Positions 13,349-14,968 of a stretch of DNA of 14,968 nt are shown here, piece by piece. The DNA is from an uncultured Eubacteriales bacterium (GTDB lineage: Bacteria > Bacillota > Clostridia > Oscillospirales > Oscillospiraceae). Location of the stretch: the NCBI GenBank assembly GCA_900553805.1, contig USEU01000053.1:1-14968 (forward strand). The letters run 5' to 3'. The position numbers were made by a program, and so were the translations under genes. The notes under the pieces were generated by a model. That model did no database searches and had not been told where the DNA came from. It saw nothing but the letters and a program-made list of their open reading frames with translations. Each line of letters starts with the position of its first letter. The first letter of the stretch is position 1.

Positions 13349-13966
13349 ATGATCGGATTTTATGATTATACCGTTATTCTGACTTACATGGGGGCGCTGG
13401 CCGGAATGCTGGGCATTGTCATGTCCGTCCGCGGGCTGTACGTCAACACCATTCTGTGCATGGCGGTGGCCCTGGTGTGCGATACGCTGGACGGCATCGT
13501 GGCCCGGAAAAAGAAGAACCGCACCAAAAACGAAATGCTCTTCGGCATCCAGATCGACTCCCTGTGCGACCTGATCTCCTTCGGCCTGTGTCCTGCCACG
13601 CTGTTCTATATGCTGGGCATGCGAGGGATCGCCGATATGAGTCTGCTGGGGGCCTACTGCCTGTGCTGCGTGATCCGGCTGGGCTACTTCAATGTGCTGG
13701 CCGTGCAGGCGGAGCTGGGCACCAAGGGCGATTACCACGGGCTGCCCGTGGTGTGCCTGGACATTGCCGCCCCGGCGGTGTATCTTGCCTATCTGCTGGT
13801 GCCGGGCAGATGCAGCCTGTGGGTGCTGCGGACGGCCACGGTGCTGTTCGGCTTCCTGTACATTCTGGACTTCAAGGTAAAAAAGCCCGTGCTTTGGAAA
13901 TTCGTCGCCATGGGCGCGGCGGTGCTGGCTCCCCTGCTGATCCTGCTGCTGCGGTGCCCCGGATGA
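13349..13966 (+). CDS. pssA: CDP-diacylglycerol-serine O-phosphatidyltransferase (CDP-alcohol phosphatidyltransferase family)
   Basis: Encodes 205 aa. PssA joins CDP-diacylglycerol and serine to form phosphatidylserine in the membrane. The CDP-alcohol phosphotransferase motif is intact: Asp45, Asp48-Gly49, Ala52-Arg53, Gly66, Asp70 and Asp74, in CDTLDGIVAR and FGIQIDSLCD. Twelve residues separate AR from G, where the textbook motif has eight; I recall this longer spacing in clostridial Pss. Helices fill the rest, with RLGYFN (110-115) and GLP (131-133) as in Pss. The start at 13349 follows GAGAGG (13335-13340) by 8 bases. The frame is open further back to 13094, but that extension runs through the MITE and has no ribosome binding site. 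The stop overlaps the psd start (ATGA at 13963-13966), so the two are translationally coupled. Confidence 0.92.
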   Translation: MIGFYDYTVILTYMGALAGMLGIVMSVRGLYVNTILCMAVALVCDTLDGIVARKKKNRTKNEMLFGIQIDSLCDLISFGLCPATLFYMLGMRGIADMSLLGAYCLCCVIRLGYFNVLAVQAELGTKGDYHGLPVVCLDIAAPAVYLAYLLVPGRCSLWVLRTATVLFGFLYILDFKVKKPVLWKFVAMGAAVLAPLLILLLRCPG

Positions 13967-14829
13967 TCTGGCGGGACCGAAACGGGAACCTCGTCCCCGG
14001 GGACGGCGGTCAGGATTGCTTTCTGGAATGGATGTACGGCACCCGGCCCGGACGGCTGCTGGTGAAGCTGATGATCCGCCCCGGTGTCAGCCGGGCAGCG
14101 GGATGGTTGCTGGACCGGCGCGTTTCCGCCCTGGCGGTGAGGCCCTTCATCCGCAAAAATCACATCTGCATGGATGATTTCGAGCAGCGGCGTTTTCGCA
14201 GCTTCAACGATTTCTTCACCCGCCGGGTGCTGCCCGGCAAGCGGCCAGTGGACGATGCGCCGGCTCACCTGATTGCCCCCTGCGACAGCAAGCTGACGGT
14301 GTATGACATCCGGCCCGATTCCCGCTTCCGGGTCAAGGGGACGGAATACACTCTGGAGGGGCTGCTGCAAAGCAAGGAATTGGCTGAAACCTTCCTGGGC
14401 GGCACGCTGCTGCTGTTCCGCCTGACGGTGGGAGATTACCACCGCTATACCTACATTGATTCCGGCTTTGTAACCGGCAGCACCCGGATCCCCGGGGTGT
14501 TCCACACGGTCAACCCGGCCGCCGCCAGCCGCTGCCCCATCTATCGTGAGAACACCCGGGAGTATTCCCTGCTGGAAAGCCTTCGGTTCGGCACGGTGCT
14601 GCAAATGGAGGTGGGCGCGGCCATGGTGGGCCGGATCGTCAACGCCCCCGGCTCCCGCAATGTCCGCCGGGGGGAGGAAAAGGGCCGCTTTGAATTCGGC
14701 GGCTCCACGGTGATCGTCCTGCTGCAAAAGGGGCGGGCGATGCTGGACGCCGACCTGCTGCGCAACACCGCCCAGGACGCCGAAACGGTGGTGCGCCTGG
14801 GAGAACGCATCGGCATCAAAGCAGAATAA
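13963..14829 (+). CDS. psd: phosphatidylserine decarboxylase proenzyme
   Basis: Encodes 288 aa. Psd decarboxylates phosphatidylserine to phosphatidylethanolamine; it self-cleaves to leave a pyruvoyl group on the new alpha-chain. The cleavage motif is FGGSTVIVL (Gly247/Ser248), so the beta-chain would be about 247 aa and the alpha-chain about 41. The self-cleavage triad can be assigned as Asp108 (APCDSKL), His160 (GDYHRY) and Ser248. SFNDFFTRRVLPGKRPV (80-96) and PGVFHTVNP (177-185) match the family. The substrate comes from the pssA product encoded just before, with an ATGA overlap. The long open frame upstream of 13963 is the shadow of pssA in another frame. A terminator follows after 4 bases. 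Confidence 0.95.
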   Translation: MIWRDRNGNLVPGDGGQDCFLEWMYGTRPGRLLVKLMIRPGVSRAAGWLLDRRVSALAVRPFIRKNHICMDDFEQRRFRSFNDFFTRRVLPGKRPVDDAPAHLIAPCDSKLTVYDIRPDSRFRVKGTEYTLEGLLQSKELAETFLGGTLLLFRLTVGDYHRYTYIDSGFVTGSTRIPGVFHTVNPAAASRCPIYRENTREYSLLESLRFGTVLQMEVGAAMVGRIVNAPGSRNVRRGEEKGRFEFGGSTVIVLLQKGRAMLDADLLRNTAQDAETVVRLGERIGIKAE

Positions 14830-14833
14830 CCCC

Positions 14834-14867
14834 AGCGGTGGACGGATGCTTCGTCCACCGCTTTTTT
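14834..14867 (+). terminator. intrinsic terminator of pssA-psd
   Basis: A perfect 11-bp stem (14834-14844 with 14852-14862) with a 7-base loop runs straight into TTTTTT (14862-14867). Confidence 0.93.
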
Positions 14868-14870
14868 GTA

Positions 14871-14899
14871 TTGACGAAGCGGCAAATCTATTTTATCAT
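14871..14899 (+). promoter_or_regulatory. outward promoter at the end of the window
   Basis: TTGACG (14871-14876) and TATCAT (14894-14899) are separated by 17 bp. The -10 is the left arm of a perfect palindrome TATCATA-GGCG-TATGATA (14894-14911), which could be an operator. Any gene it serves lies beyond the window. Confidence 0.45.
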
Positions 14900-14923
14900 A
14901 GGCGTATGATACTGAACTCCAAT

Positions 14924-14946
14924 TAAAATCTTTAAAAAAGATTTTA
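14924..14946. repeat. AT-rich perfect hairpin near the window end
   Basis: TAAAATCTTT (14924-14933) pairs with AAAGATTTTA (14937-14946) around an AAA loop. No T run follows, but GGGCCTATCTGAAAA comes next, which resembles an insertion-sequence end. The window stops before this can be tested. Confidence 0.55.
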
Positions 14947-14968
14947 GGGCCTATCTGAAAACCGTCAA

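Noticed and set aside
13456..13962. 169-codon N-terminal extension of Psd
   Set aside because: This is the shadow of pssA in another frame (Gly/Arg-rich sequence). The ATGA overlap at 13963 gives a normal-length Psd.
9057..14845. Similar sequence at the ends of the GT-C and psd genes (GCAGAATAA followed by CCAG and GGACG)
   Set aside because: The likeness covers a few short blocks with different spacing, and the following hairpins differ. Coincidence is the simplest reading.
1..14968. CRISPR arrays, tRNA or rRNA genes, riboswitches
   Set aside because: No regularly spaced repeats, cloverleaf with CCA-end context, rRNA-like conserved stretch or recognisable riboswitch core was noticed on either strand by eye. 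A covariance-model search was not possible.

Overview
The window looks like a GC-rich member of the Clostridia, probably an Oscillospiraceae/Ruminococcaceae-type gut Firmicute. This is inferred from G/C-ending codons, AGGAGG-type ribosome binding sites, TTGACA/TATAAT promoters, a ROK glucokinase with a CxCGxxGC site, and a pss-psd pair with a clostridial-type Pss. No RNA genes, CRISPR array or complete transposase gene were seen. Genus-level identity cannot be fixed from the sequence alone.

Layout. (1) 134-549: a small membrane-anchored orphan protein with its own promoter and terminator. (2) 561-2739: a two-gene pseudouridine catabolism operon, an HTH-containing PsuK followed by PsuG, closed by a strong terminator. 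(3) 2752-9109: a tight five-gene plus-strand operon for the cell envelope. It holds a membrane-anchored protein interrupted by an (AT)n tract, a phosphodiester glycosidase (NAGPA)-family secreted protein, an unusual Lgt-like/leucine-rich-repeat fusion, a polyprenyl-phosphate GT2 glycosyltransferase and a GT-C (PMT-like) glycosyltransferase. (4) 9114-9803 minus: a secreted NodB polysaccharide deacetylase, diverging from rlmA (9966-10766 plus) through interlocked promoters. (5) 10878-12927 minus: ROK glucokinase and a UPF0104/LPG-synthase-TM flippase-like protein. (6) 13055-14867: pss-psd, making phosphatidylethanolamine, translationally coupled through an ATGA overlap and preceded by a long leader that holds a mobile repeat. 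The end of the window carries an outward promoter and palindromes.

Two things stand out. First, the five-gene envelope operon combines lipid-linked sugar synthesis (GT2), sugar transfer outside the membrane (GT-C), a phosphodiester glycosidase-type enzyme and an Lgt-like membrane domain fused to an extracellular LRR domain. I know of no described system with this content, and its function is inferred only. Its first gene is out of frame in a 21-bp AT dinucleotide tract, and one repeat unit fewer restores a good reading frame, which would fit phase variation, a decayed gene or a sequencing error. Second, two size variants (59 and 163 bp) of a MITE-like inverted-repeat element lie in the same orientation, each a few bases downstream of a TTAAAAT -10 region, in the leaders of rlmA and pss.
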